The translations under genes and the position numbers were made by a program. Under the pieces are notes generated by a model, which had not been told where the DNA came from, searched no databases, and was given only the letters and a program-made list of their open reading frames with translations. Below, in pieces: positions 51,170 through 61,091 of a stretch of DNA of 64,000 nt (the stretch's first letter is position 1; each line of letters begins with the position of its first letter). Source of the stretch: Pyropia yezoensis (lineage: Eukaryota > Rhodophyta > Bangiophyceae > Bangiales > Bangiaceae); assembly GCA_009829735.1 (NCBI GenBank), contig CM020618.1, positions 10,941,119 through 11,005,118 on the forward strand. The letters are read 5' to 3'.

Positions 51170-52930
51170 CTATTCGCTTCCCGAGTCCGAGGATTCCTTG
51201 GAGGTCTCGGTCTCCAGGTCAAAGTCCGTAGGAGCCTCCTTGGTCAGAGCCTCGGTAATGCTCTGCAAGGTTGCTACCCGGATCGCGTGTACCTGTGCCT
51301 TGTCCGTCTTGGAGGGTGCTCGCCGGTCAGCCCAGTTGACGGCCTTAGCGAACACTTGTCCTTGACGCTTGAGCTTCTCCTGGAGATCCTTGGGGATGGT
51401 CGGGCACTGGTAGGACCTATGGTCCTCCTTCTGGCACAGCCAACAAGACCGGAACCGCTGGTTCTTGACCTCCTTAGGAGCCACCAAGGAAGGTTGCTCC
51501 TTCAAGACGAAGCCGCCCCACTTGTCCCCTGACCACACGGGTGAGGCCTCGCCAACAGCCAGTACCCGTACAGGGTTATCACCTCCCATATACTTGTCGG
51601 GTCCGGGACGAACTCGCGACAACGGCTTGGGAGTCGACACCATGGGAGCTTGGAAGGCCTTGGCTTGCTGGTGCTTGCCCTGGGTGTAGGCCATCAGCTG
51701 CTGGAAGGTATGTTTTTGGTGTTCCTTGTTGTAGTTCTCAGCGTCCACGTGAAGATATTCAGGGAGCCCTTCCGAGAAGATCATCTTGAGCCTATCCTCA
51801 GGGTAAACGTTGCCACAAGCCTCGCTCATCTCCCGGACACGGCGGGCAAAGGCCTCTGGAATCTCTTGTCTCTCCATGGTTTCCCGGTTCAACTTTCGTA
51901 CTGCCTTGCGCAGGGAGTCCGCGTCAGCGTAGTTGGACAGGAGCCAGTTGACCGCTTCCAGATAGCTCCCAGCGGTACGCCCGACAATGTGTCCGACTGA
52001 GTCTGGTAGAACCTGTGCAAACCGCTGTTCCGCTTCTCCGGTCATGAAGTTAACCAGGAGGTAGAGAGCCTTGCCCTCGGACACATCGTTGTCGTTACAT
52101 GCCTTGACAAACCGGCGCAGGAAGGCAAAGATAAGCACCGGCTTCTTCCCGGAAAACTGAGGATGTCCCCCGAAGCTCGGCTGCATGCGCCGGTTCAGGG
52201 ATGCCTTCTTCTTGGCCATCCTCCGAGTGTAACCTTGGTCTTGGTTCTCTAGCCGGTAGTTACCCCAATACGTGACCTTGTTCAGGGTGGCATCTCCCAC
52301 TTGGTGGGCAGGGAAGTCAAACTCGACCAGCCTGCGCCGAGTGGGACCAGGAGATGCGTCCCAGTCATATCCCTCCTCAGAACTGGAGGAGCTGGTCTCG
52401 CTGGTGCTAGAGCGACGACGACGGCGCCGACGCCTCCGGCTGCTCCGGTTACCGGTCTTGGAGCTCCCCGCCCCAGAGGATGCAAGGGGAGGGAAAGCTT
52501 GGCCAGTCCCAGGAGTCGAGGTCTCAGGGAGACCCGTAGAACCAGTTACAGCGGTGCCTCTGGCACTGCTAGTGCCCACAAGAAGAGGTGTATACACCCA
52601 GCTGCCATGTGTAGGTCCTGGAGTAAACACACCAGGGGGTATTCCTGGAAGTTCAGGAGTAGAACCGGCAGGAGGGAGTCGTCTGCTTCGCGCGGACTCG
52701 AACGCCGTTGACCCCGGGGTGGCTCCCACAGGAGGGACAACCGGGGGAATTGGAGCAGGAGGTGCTTGGCCGCCTGTATACTCCAGCCCGCTACCGGGTG
52801 TCACGCCCAGGTCTGCTTCGCCCGTAGGGACAACGCCGGGTTGAACACCGTCCCCCGCGGTGACCAGGGATGCGTCAAGGGACGCGGGGTCTACCCCTTC
52901 GGGCACCGTCGTGCCAGGGAGGGTAGCCAT
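51170..52930 (-). CDS. gag: Gag polyprotein of copy B
   Basis: 586 residues from ATG 52930 (MATLPGTTVPEGVDPASLDA) in one open frame. It has a Pro/Gly/Thr-rich N-terminus, an Arg-rich run, a capsid-like region (FLRRFVKACNDNDVSEGKAL) and the CCHC knuckle CWLCQKEDHRSYQC, with an acidic tail. This shows the undisturbed form of the gag that E3 splits in copy A. Confidence 0.88.
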   Translation of the reverse strand: MATLPGTTVPEGVDPASLDASLVTAGDGVQPGVVPTGEADLGVTPGSGLEYTGGQAPPAPIPPVVPPVGATPGSTAFESARSRRLPPAGSTPELPGIPPGVFTPGPTHGSWVYTPLLVGTSSARGTAVTGSTGLPETSTPGTGQAFPPLASSGAGSSKTGNRSSRRRRRRRRRSSTSETSSSSSEEGYDWDASPGPTRRRLVEFDFPAHQVGDATLNKVTYWGNYRLENQDQGYTRRMAKKKASLNRRMQPSFGGHPQFSGKKPVLIFAFLRRFVKACNDNDVSEGKALYLLVNFMTGEAEQRFAQVLPDSVGHIVGRTAGSYLEAVNWLLSNYADADSLRKAVRKLNRETMERQEIPEAFARRVREMSEACGNVYPEDRLKMIFSEGLPEYLHVDAENYNKEHQKHTFQQLMAYTQGKHQQAKAFQAPMVSTPKPLSRVRPGPDKYMGGDNPVRVLAVGEASPVWSGDKWGGFVLKEQPSLVAPKEVKNQRFRSCWLCQKEDHRSYQCPTIPKDLQEKLKRQGQVFAKAVNWADRRAPSKTDKAQVHAIRVATLQSITEALTKEAPTDFDLETETSKESSDSGSE

Positions 52931-53139
52931 GTTGGTCTCTAGACAGCCACAGTCCAGTTGCCTGCGTGTCCAAAGATCGCCAGACCACAAGAGAGGGGTT
53001 GGAGAGCCAGGAATGGGATTCCCGTGAACGAGTGCAAATAATTCCCAAGTCACAGAAAAGGACAGAACAGGAACAACCCAACCGCTGCTCCCAAATGTCT
53101 CTTCTTAAACACTCCAATGCCCTGCTGCTCCACCAAATA

Positions 53140-53716
53140 TGTGGTATAAAACTCGGTCCTCTCCTCTCAGACACGTGTCAATATCCCTCGGGGGAAAGGG
53201 ACAGGTAACACAGAAAGGGGAACTACGAGAGTGGTATGCCTCTTGCCTCACGTGCCTGCTCGCAGAGCAAACAGCTGCGCACGGTAGTGCACACGGGGAA
53301 GAGGAAAGCAAACGCGCAGTTGTCTTTTTCCTGAGGGCGCGGGCCAAGGGCGCCTCGCTGTCCCTCTTAACGTGCATCTGGGGGAGCCTCGGCACGTTGG
53401 CCAGGTAGCTCCCCCCCTACCCCCGAGTGGCCCCGACCCGAGTCTAACCTCGTCAGGTCGGGGGCCACTATCACTACTAATTCTATTCCCACTCACTAAT
53501 CTCACACTCAAATTCTCTCGAATCAAGTCCCTCACAAATATGCAAAAACCCATCAGAAGTCCCTCTCTCACGTGTGGATAGCGTAGTCCACCGCATCCCA
53601 GTGCCGGGCACGGGCCACGGCCGCCAACCATCAACACACGGCGGGCGTGTTCTGGCACCTGGTGCCCCCTGGTCGCCATCCCGGGTCGGCGCCAAGTCAG
53701 GGCCAGGGATGCTACA
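53140..53716 (-). repeat. 5' LTR of copy B (577 bp)
   Basis: Minus strand TGTAGCATCCCTGG...TATACCACA. A primer-binding site TGGTGGAGCAGCAGGG follows after a four-base spacer (plus-strand positions ~53119-53135). It is the inverted partner of 27874-28444. Confidence 0.82.
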
Positions 53717-53893
53717 GTCTGCCGCCCGTCGCGGGCCGCGCCCGTGAAGGAGTCGGGCATAACAGCTCTCATACGATATCGTGTGAATACTGGACGGGAA
53801 AGCTATCTCGTCCAATTACATTGCGGCAAGAGCCACCCCATCCCGTCTCCTGCGCCACCCATTCAGTCACCAGTTCATACACGACACACACTA

Positions 53894-54091
53894 CAGTATT
53901 TCTCCATTGTTGGGCACCCTTTGTGGCGACCGTAAGCCCAAGGATTGTAGCTTGATTCCGTTCTCTGATTGGTCGGTGACAACGATCGAATGCTGACACA
54001 TGCGTTGATCGCACCGTAGAGGTCGGTCGACCTGCATTGGTTACTAGACACCGTGCCCAAGAAAGGATGTCACAGCAATGGAGAAATACTG
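53894..54091. mobile_element. 198-bp MITE with 16-bp TIRs and TA target duplication
   Basis: Perfect terminal inverted repeats CAGTATTTCTCCATTG (53894-53909) and CAATGGAGAAATACTG (54076-54091) are each flanked by TA (53892-53893 and 54092-54093). TA duplication and CAGT ends are typical of the Tc1/mariner-pogo superfamily. The 166-bp interior has no coding frame, so it must depend on a transposase elsewhere. Perfect TIRs suggest a fairly recent insertion. Confidence 0.85.
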
Positions 54092-54224
54092 TACTGTATC
54101 GATGGAGGGCGACAGACGTTGGACATGCCAATCGTCCGAGCATATCTGAGGGATATCAACGCAATCATCGCATCTGACCATCGTCTGTAACACGTGGAGC
54201 CACGTGGTCGTCGTCACCACCGCC

Positions 54225-55200
54225 GCAGCGCCCGCGGCGTGCTGCGGCGCCCGCCGCGTGCTGCGGCGCCCGCCTCCTGGCAGTCTGATGCGGCGCCCGT
54301 ACCCAGCTGCGACTCCTGGTGCCTGGCCCCCTGCTCCGGCGCCCGCGGCCTGCTGCGGCGCCCGCCGCCTGCGGCGGCGCCCGCCGCCTGGCCGCCGGCT
54401 GCGGCGCCCGCAGCCAGCTGCGGCGCCCACAGCCAGATGCGGCGCCCACCGCCTGGCCGCCTGGAGCGGCGCCCGCCGCCTTCTGGCGCCGGCCGCCTGC
54501 TGGTGCCGGCCGCGCGCTGCGGCGCCCTCTACCTGCTCGCGTTCTGCGGCGGCCGCCGCCTGGCCGCCTGCTGCGGCACCCGCCGCCTTCTGCCGCGCCT
54601 GTCGCCTGCTGTGGCGCCCGCAGCTAGCTGCGGCGACCGCCGCTTAGCCGCATTCAGGGGCGCATGCCGCCTGGCCGCCTGCTGCGGCGCCCGCGGCCTG
54701 CTCCGGCGCCCGTGAGCTGCTGTAACGCCCGCAGCCAGCTGCGGCGGCCACCGCCTGGCCACCTGCTGCGGCGCCCGCCACCTGGCTGCTTGTTACGGAA
54801 CCCTCCGCGTGGATGCCTGCTGCGGCGCCCGCCACCTGGTGCGGCGCCGGCCGCCGGCGGCACCGCTCACCTGCTTGGGCGCCCGCTGGCCGCGGAAGTG
54901 CCTGCTGCCGGCGCCAGCACCAGCGCGGGCCTCTCGCCACAGCGGCTGCCCCTAGCCACGGCGCCCGTCCCGCGTCTGCGCCCGTCGGCTAGCGCGGCAC
55001 CCGCCGCCCGATGTGGCGCTGTGGTCAGCCGCCTGCTCGGGGGCCCGCCGGGGGGCCCGCCCCCAGAAACAGCGCCCGCCACATGTGGTTACTCACATTT
55101 CCCGCTGCGGCCCCCGTCGCCGGCTGCCGCGCCTGCCGCCTGCTGCCGCCCCCGTCGGCCAACGCGGCTCCCGCCAGTCGCTGCCCACCCGCCTCGTGTT
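54225..55200. repeat. Degenerate GC minisatellite with recurring GGCGCC
   Basis: About 1 kb built from variants of GCTGCGGCGCCCGCCGCCTG of uneven length. All frames on both strands are open for long stretches only because of this repeat (Arg/Pro or Ala/Gly runs), so no gene is called. Repetition is strongest between 54225 and 54900 and fades towards 55200. Confidence 0.75.
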
Positions 55201-56213
55201 TGCCCGTCCCCGCTCCGGCGCCCTTTTCCCACAGCCGCGCCCGCCCCGTTTTCTGTCACCCGCTTTCCGCCGCTGCGTCCCACCTCCCTTGCAATGCCTC
55301 CCTCCCCCGCCCACTTCTGCGCTAGCGACTATCGTCGCTCCCGCTGCCCGCTGAGGCGCTCGCTCATCCCTCTTCACTGCCCCCTGCTGCTGCACCCTCA
55401 GTGGGTGTCTGAATGTGAGTCCCGTGGAGCTGGTTGCTCAGCGGAACAGAGGGCCGATGTCAGGTGGAACGCGCTTCACAATCACATTAGCTTGTTTGTA
55501 CCGATAGACATTCCTATAAGCGTCTTTCACATTCTTCGCCCTTGGTGTGATGTCACAGTAATTATAACAGCACTCGCCTCTTGTCTGTTTTCCCTCGCCA
55601 CACAAGCCGACGAGTGCCGTTGGTCCCATGCAACACCACGCTGTGCCTCCACCCTCAACAAAGCATATCACACGGTTCCCTGCAATACCTCAGCATTCAA
55701 CAGCATTGCCTCCCTATGAGATGCCAGCTAACATCTGCAGGTTACTGCAGAACCAGGCCAACAAGAACACTAACCTGTTGTACTGTTCCACCAATGTGGA
55801 ATAAGTGTTGATCAATAATGAGGAAATGGGACCGACTGGCCGCAAGAGCGGAAAGCGACAGCTATTACCGTTAAGGCAAAGAAGACAGTCCTTTATCGCC
55901 TGGACGTTCGATGGGGAGCAAGCGGGCCCGACGGGGACGGCGTGCTTCCACGTCGAAGAAAAGGGCAAAACATCATGCCGGTCAAGCAACCGAGCGGAGG
56001 CCGAATGGCCGATCGCTGCGAGCATGGCAAACAATACAGAAGATCCCTTCAAAGCAAGGACAGATAAACAATACAAAAGAAAAGTAGTCCCCCAAGGGCG
56101 AGCCACATGCGGTTCCAATCCAACGAGGTTGGGGCCACCAGTCAGGCGGGCTACAAGCCCATAAATACGGATTTCGGCATGAACGGCGGATATGCTACAT
56201 TGAACGCCGCCTT
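55201..56213. other. Non-coding spacer left of PIF/Harbinger ORFs
   Basis: Lower-GC sequence than its neighbours from about 55430. There is no recognisable protein; frames present are short and lack any motif. It may include the end of the Harbinger element, but no terminal inverted repeat was identified. Confidence 0.4.
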
Positions 56214-57362
56214 ATGTGCCTGGCGTACAAGGACAATGCGCAAGAACCCATTGCGGGGACCGACCAGGCGGGTCGCACGTCTTGGTCGGCCGTTGCCGCT
56301 GACTACCGCTGGCGGAGGTCCAAGGTGCCGCTGCCAACCCGCCAGGGCGTGTTTGTACCGAGGACGTATCCCACGACGAGTGCCGTGACGAAGGAGATGC
56401 GTGACCACGTGGCGAAGCGCGTGCAGCGCCTGGCGTCTTCGTTTGCGGCCGTGGACCGGGCCTGCCTGACAGGGAACATCACGGCGGCGCAGCGGGAGCT
56501 GGACGCCGCCGCCCACTTTGAGAGCCGCAACATGTACGACGCCATCCGCGGTGATGTCAATGAGCAGCAGGAGGCGGCTGATCTGCACGTCGACAAGCGT
56601 GCGGCGACCTGGCTGAGCTCGTGGCGGATTCTCAAGGACATGGACAAGTTTAGCGGCGCTGCCGGGTCGGCAGCGCACCGTCGTCGCGGCCGTCGAGCTG
56701 GTCGTGCTACCGGTCGGGCACGTTCATCAGATCGCGGCGGGGGTGCCGCACGTGGAGGTGGCGGTCGTGAAGGCGGAGGGCGAGTGGCTGAACCATCTGT
56801 AGTGGAGCCATCACTTGGCGATGATGGTGTCATTGACGGGGTTGATGAGGACTGGCCCGCCGGGCTTCAGCCGCGGCCGGCTGGCACGAAGGCGGTGAAG
56901 GCTTTGCGCGCCGCTGACTTGTCGGCCGCCCGGGAGGCGGAGGCCACGCGTGCGGCGCTTAACCGCATGGCGAGGGTGGCTGAGCACGGCGCCGACATCG
57001 CGTTTCGGGGGGGACCAGAAGTGCGGCGCACTAAGGAGGCGGCGCAGTGGCGGCGCTTAGAAATGCGCCGCCGTCTGAAGGCCCTTGCGGATGCCGCGCT
57101 AGAGGACGACGTCGACGACGATACTGTTGAGGTTGGGGGGGCGCATGCCGTTACGGTAATGGCCACGTGTGACTCGGCACGGCGTGGCCACGCTGGGGCT
57201 GCTCCGGCTGAGGAAGCTGCGGCGGCCATCGTGCGCACGGCACCTGCCGGCATGAGTGCCGAAGACGGCGAGTGGCTCGACAGCCTCTTGACGGCGCCGT
57301 ACACAGCGGTGGCCGTTGTGTCTCCAGTGACCGCGGCGGCGGTGACCGACGGCGCGGTGTAA
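56214..57362 (+). CDS. Myb/SANT-like accessory protein of PIF/Harbinger transposon
   Basis: 382 residues from ATG 56214, no interruptions. The N-terminal half has a spaced aromatic pattern (VDKRAATWLSSWRILKDMDK) like the trihelix/SANT accessory proteins of Harbinger elements. A Gly/Arg-rich linker follows. The C-terminal half has PAGTKAVKALRAADLSAARE and AAQWRRLEMRRRLKALADAA, resembling the NAM-associated helical tail of such proteins. In known elements the accessory protein binds the transposase, brings it into the nucleus and contacts the TIRs. The assignment rests on weak motif similarity and on the nearby transposase; it could instead be a host gene. Confidence 0.5.
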   Translation: MCLAYKDNAQEPIAGTDQAGRTSWSAVAADYRWRRSKVPLPTRQGVFVPRTYPTTSAVTKEMRDHVAKRVQRLASSFAAVDRACLTGNITAAQRELDAAAHFESRNMYDAIRGDVNEQQEAADLHVDKRAATWLSSWRILKDMDKFSGAAGSAAHRRRGRRAGRATGRARSSDRGGGAARGGGGREGGGRVAEPSVVEPSLGDDGVIDGVDEDWPAGLQPRPAGTKAVKALRAADLSAAREAEATRAALNRMARVAEHGADIAFRGGPEVRRTKEAAQWRRLEMRRRLKALADAALEDDVDDDTVEVGGAHAVTVMATCDSARRGHAGAAPAEEAAAAIVRTAPAGMSAEDGEWLDSLLTAPYTAVAVVSPVTAAAVTDGAV

Positions 57363-59306
57363 GGACTAAGTCCTTACAGCGTAATTCCTCCTGACTCGCT
57401 CAGAATTACCCACGGACCGGCGGATTAAATCTCAGCCGACGACCACAGTTGTCAAGCTTTGCCCGTGGCCGAGCGGATTCCGGCGCCCTCGTTTGATCCT
57501 AGACATCCAAGGTTCAACTCCACGTGTCCCTGTGATGACAATGCACCATGACGCTGGCGGCTTTACGTTGAGGCCAGAGAGGACACAACAACGTAGCATG
57601 GCGTCAATGCGGCCGACACCGAGGCGGCTTGACACCGAACGTAGAGGCCTCCATCCGAGGCCCCCATCCAGGGCCTCCGTCCGGGGCCTCCATCCGGGGC
57701 CTCCGTCCGAGGCCTCCATCCAGGGCCTCCATCCGAGGCCTCCATCCAAGACCTCCATCCGAACGAATCCGAGACCGCCGTCCGTGGTTCCAGAAGGTCC
57801 CATGGCCACGCCAAGCACCCGTGCCGACGGCGGGTCCTCGGACGGCCCTAGAACCCCTCTGAACACGTCCGAACACGTCCTGTCAGAGAGGGGGCGACCG
57901 CCCCCACCGATTTCGAGGCACCTGGTGCCCGACCTTTGAGGGACTTCGCGGAAGGCCTTCTGAGGGACCCGCGAGAGTATATGTACGGAATGACCGAGGT
58001 CGAGGGCAGAGAGAGGGGGGGGGCAGACAAGGAACCATCGAACCCGAGACCCCAAACAAAGACCACTTTACCTTCGACCACCTGCCCACCGTCGTCAAGC
58101 ACACCCCCACTGCACACCCTCACGCACTCGACACCCCTCTTCTTCCCCGGACCCTCCACCGCTCCCCAAAGAGTACACGACCGTCGCCCTCAGCGTGCGC
58201 TGTGTGGAGTGGGCGCGGGGTCGGGGCGTGCGTGTGTGCACGAGTGTGCGCGTGCCCACTCGCCAACGGACCTCGCACGTGGGCACGGAGGTGGCACCCA
58301 CGTTGCCCGCTACGCTGGCGCAGCAGTCTCCAGCTGCCGCTCACTACGCGGTCAACGTCCGTGCAGTGGACGTCACGGACGGCGTCAACCTTGTGGACCT
58401 GGAGGACAAAGAGGAGATGCCGTGCACTCCCCCGGCGGTGCACTCCCGTCGCACGAAGCGCCATCGCTTCATGGAGAGTCGGGATTGTCTGTAGTTGCAC
58501 AATGTGAGGGTTCTTGTGCATGTGAGCTTCTGCAGCGCTTGCGACCTGTGCCATTATGCTTCTGTGTCACTGTCGGGGTGTCCTTGTCTTTTTTTGCGTG
58601 TAATACGGCTGCTCCTTGAAGATTTTGTTCATATTTCGTTTTCTGCGTGTGCGTTCATGTGCTGTGTGTGATCACCTCTCGCCGTGTCTGGTTGTACTGG
58701 CGGCGGCTTTTCCCCCTCGGTTGTGTGCGGTTTTTTTTTTTCTTCATACGCTTCTATGTTTTTGAACTTCTTCATTGGTCTATGAGGCTGTAAGCGCAGC
58801 CGGGCCGGTCGGGTTGACGCAACACAAGGCTGGCACTCAGCCATACCAGCTCAGTTCATTATTGTATGACATGTGCAATGGCCATGTACCCCAGGGGCTG
58901 CCCAAAGTGCAAACTGAGCACCCCTGAGAAGGTTCAGTGCCCTTCCGCCCATCTTACCCCGTCCGCCGAAACACAGCCCGTGCGGCGGCCACTGTCTTCG
59001 GTCGTGGCCACCTCACCATGGCTACAAGGTCAGATGGCGATTGGCAACCCTTTCTCCGACCACGGCACCACACCATTTACAGTGCCCACGACTCAGTGTG
59101 GTGTCCCCGGAGGCTTCTGGCCAACCAATGCCACCTACTTTATGCTACTTTTTCCCAACCGCAGCAGGTGCTGCCCACCTGCTTGCAGGGCGCCCACACA
59201 CGGACACGGCGTATGGTACAGCCCGACTGCGGGTGCTCCTTTGTGAGGCTTTGGCGCTGGGTGCACCTAGCTTGAACGCCCGGCGTCTTCCTCCCTATCT
59301 CAAGGA
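57363..59306. other. Spacer between the two Harbinger ORFs
   Basis: Holds a 13-bp minisatellite (57644-57760) and a pair of tRNA-type promoter boxes (57466-57521). A stretch of T-rich, lower-GC DNA lies at 58500-58780. Frames at 57936-58619 and 58195-58494 are open but show no recognisable domain, so no gene is called. Confidence 0.4.
57644..57760. repeat. 13-bp minisatellite, nine units
   Basis: Unit GAGGCCTCCATCC with variants at the first four positions and at A/G in position 10, in exact 13-bp register for nine units, followed by one decayed unit. As 13 is not a multiple of three, the array reads through all frames equally and does not suggest coding. Confidence 0.9.
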
Positions 59307-61091
59307 TCATACAAGAAGGTAAAGAAAACAAACAAGCCTCCGCGGAGGCAAAAAAAAAACTTTTGTAGCGCTTTTCAGGTATGGGGCAAGTGCCCTCCCA
59401 CGATGCCGCCAGAAGTGTGCCGCTATGTCCATACACAACAAGCTGTGACCAACGGAGCTAGTAGCCACGGCCCGCGCCAAAAGAGATCGAAGGAACCACG
59501 CCTCAGGCGGCGCACTCCCGGACTGGACCTCTGGATGGGGCCCCTCATGCTCAGGAAGAACAGGGAGTCGGGAATTGCCAGATCCAGCTGCAGCACTGGC
59601 CTGTCCTCTAAGACGGTGTACTTCTGCAGTGACAGGAGCGTCGACGGGAGGGTCACCATCCTCGCCCGCCGCTGTATTGAAAGGTCCGCCGACGGGTGGG
59701 TCGCCACCCCCGCCCGCCGCTGCATTGACAGGTCCGTCGACGGGCGGGTCGCCACCCCCGCCCGCCGCTGCATTGACAGGTCCGCGGACTGGCGGGTCGC
59801 CACCCCCGCCCGCCACTATCTGGGGATGAGGACGATGAGCGGCCGCAAGGTCAGTTGCGCCGGCCGTGCGCGTGCGTGAAAGAAAGCCATCGCGTCGTTC
59901 GATAACGACCATGTTGTGCAGTATGGCAATTGCCTTTCCAGAATTGATGATACGTTCGACGTTGGCGAACCGCGCCGGATAGAGAGAGATGTTGAAACGG
60001 TTCCTCAGCACAGCTTATAGGCGCTCAACGTCCTTACGAAGAGCCTCCTGCAGGTGGTTGTACATACGCTGCGGCGCATCCACGGGCTGGGCAAAGTGCC
60101 GCGCGAGGATGGGGTACTTGGGATAAATGCCGTCAGCAAGGTAATACGGCATCCGTCGCGTGCGGCCATTCATCGTGAAGGGGAAGCGGTCTGGCAGCCA
60201 ACTCCCACTCATGATGTCAGTGTCCAGTGGCGACTGCGACCACACGTTGAGATCGCTCTGGCTGCCGGGACTGACAATGAAAGAATGCCAGATATACAGG
60301 TCCTCGTCGCAAACCGTCTCCATGACGACGGAGCGCCGGCCCTTGCGGTCCTCTTACTGTCCTGCCAGGCCACGCGGGCACTACCTCCATCGCCAGTGGG
60401 AGCAGTCAATTCTGCCCATGCATCCCGACATCACGCGCACCTCAGTGCGATTAAGGACGTGGGTGAACTCCTCGTCGTTCGGAAGCCGCAGGTAGTGTGA
60501 CTCAAACTCTGTCACAATGAAGTCCACGAGCTTCGTCGTCGCAATAGCAATGGTGGAGCGCCGGAGGCGCATGTCCTCGTCTGCGCGGTCATAGGTCTCG
60601 CCGTATGTGAGCACTCTGAATGCGGCCAAAACCTTCTACAATTCATGCGCCTGCGGCCGCCCATTGGCATTGATGGTGCGCGCCCAGAACGGCCGGTCCT
60701 TCGCAGCATTGTAGATCATCTCAAAAACTTTGCGGGGCACTCGGAATCGGCGCTCAAAGTCGGCCTCCCCGTGGACAGGAGGCCGCCCATCGACGCCGAA
60801 GTAGGTACGCAAGCTGGCATGGTTGCCAGCGTCGAATTCTCGACTGCGGTTGGGTCGCCGGCCGCGCGTCGGGCCCAGGCGCCGCTTGGGTTGGATTACT
60901 CCCCTTTGACGCACACGAGAGATGCGCCGTCGAAACGCAGCGGACGACGCCACGGAAAGAACAGCAGCGACAGCCTCATCCGCGGACCCCTCAGACAGCT
61001 CCCACACGTCGGAGCAGGTGGCGGGGTGCTCATCCATGCGATCGTCGCCGGCGATGTCGTCGTCACAGATGGTGGCCACGCGCTTGGCCAT
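59307..61091 (-). pseudogene. PIF/Harbinger transposase, one frame with four in-frame stops
   Basis: ATG 61091 (MAKRVATICDDD) is preferred. N-terminal basic region, then YFGVDGRPPVHGEADFERRF and MIYNAAKDRPFW. The catalytic triad is present: Asp in GRIDCSHW, Asp in DLNVWSQSPLDTD, Glu in RKDVERL. PDRFPFTMNGRTRRMPYYLA and YPARFANVERIINSGKAIAI are hallmark blocks of DDE_Tnp_4. All of it lies in one frame; stops occur at 60636 (TAG), 60381 (TAG), 60354 (TAA) and 60015 (TAA) (lowest plus-strand coordinate given). No frameshift was seen. The C-terminal tail contains four 16-residue repeats. Dead as read. Confidence 0.85.
59631..59822. repeat. 48-bp tandem repeat in transposase tail (four units)
   Basis: Four units of 48 bp in register with the transposase frame, encoding NAAAGGGGDPPVDGPV and variants. 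The unit length is a multiple of three, consistent with expansion while the frame was still translated. Confidence 0.88.

Larger units (their letters stand above)
42854..52432. repeat. Large inverted repeat (arms ~4.66 kb, 255-bp spacer)
   Basis: Left arm 42854-47518 (copy A) and right arm 47774-52432 (copy B) are reverse complements. The 255-bp centre is extra integrase sequence present only in copy A. With E3 removed, the homology continues outward through gag start and LTR, giving arms of nearly 6 kb. Divergence is patchy: near zero in gag and in RNase H/integrase, but roughly thirty residues over the RT domain. Confidence 0.9.
47774..53716 (-). mobile_element. Ty3/Gypsy LTR retrotransposon copy B (no 3' LTR)
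   Basis: Second copy of the family of copy A in opposite orientation: 5' LTR 53140-53716, gag 52930-51170, pol 51041-47774. It stops inside integrase at the junction. It carries the uninterrupted target site (CCTCC at 52433-52437, plus strand) into which E3 inserted in copy A. It is broken in pol by a few changes. Confidence 0.88.
56214..61091. mobile_element. PIF/Harbinger DNA transposon (two convergent ORFs; ends not located)
   Basis: A Myb/SANT-like accessory ORF (56214-57362, plus) and a PIF/Harbinger transposase (61091-59307, minus) lie convergently about 1.9 kb apart. Two-gene architecture with a DNA-binding accessory protein is standard for this superfamily. The given limits are those of the ORFs; true ends and the 3-bp target duplication were not found. 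The transposase is dead but the accessory ORF is open. Confidence 0.6.

Noticed and set aside
42854-52432. Inverted repeat as a pure hairpin-read (adapter-missing) artefact
   Set aside because: The arms differ at many positions in RT and gag start, and one arm carries a separate insertion, which an artefact of one molecule would not show.
54194-55719. Several long open frames, plus and minus, over the GC minisatellite
   Set aside because: Open only because the repeat lacks stop codons; products are Arg/Pro or Ala/Gly repeats.
57936-58619. Open frames at 57936-58619 and 58195-58494
   Set aside because: No domain, low-complexity or mixed composition, and overlap with each other. The end of the shorter one (EDKEEMPCTPPAVHSRRTKR) looks protein-like but is too little to call.
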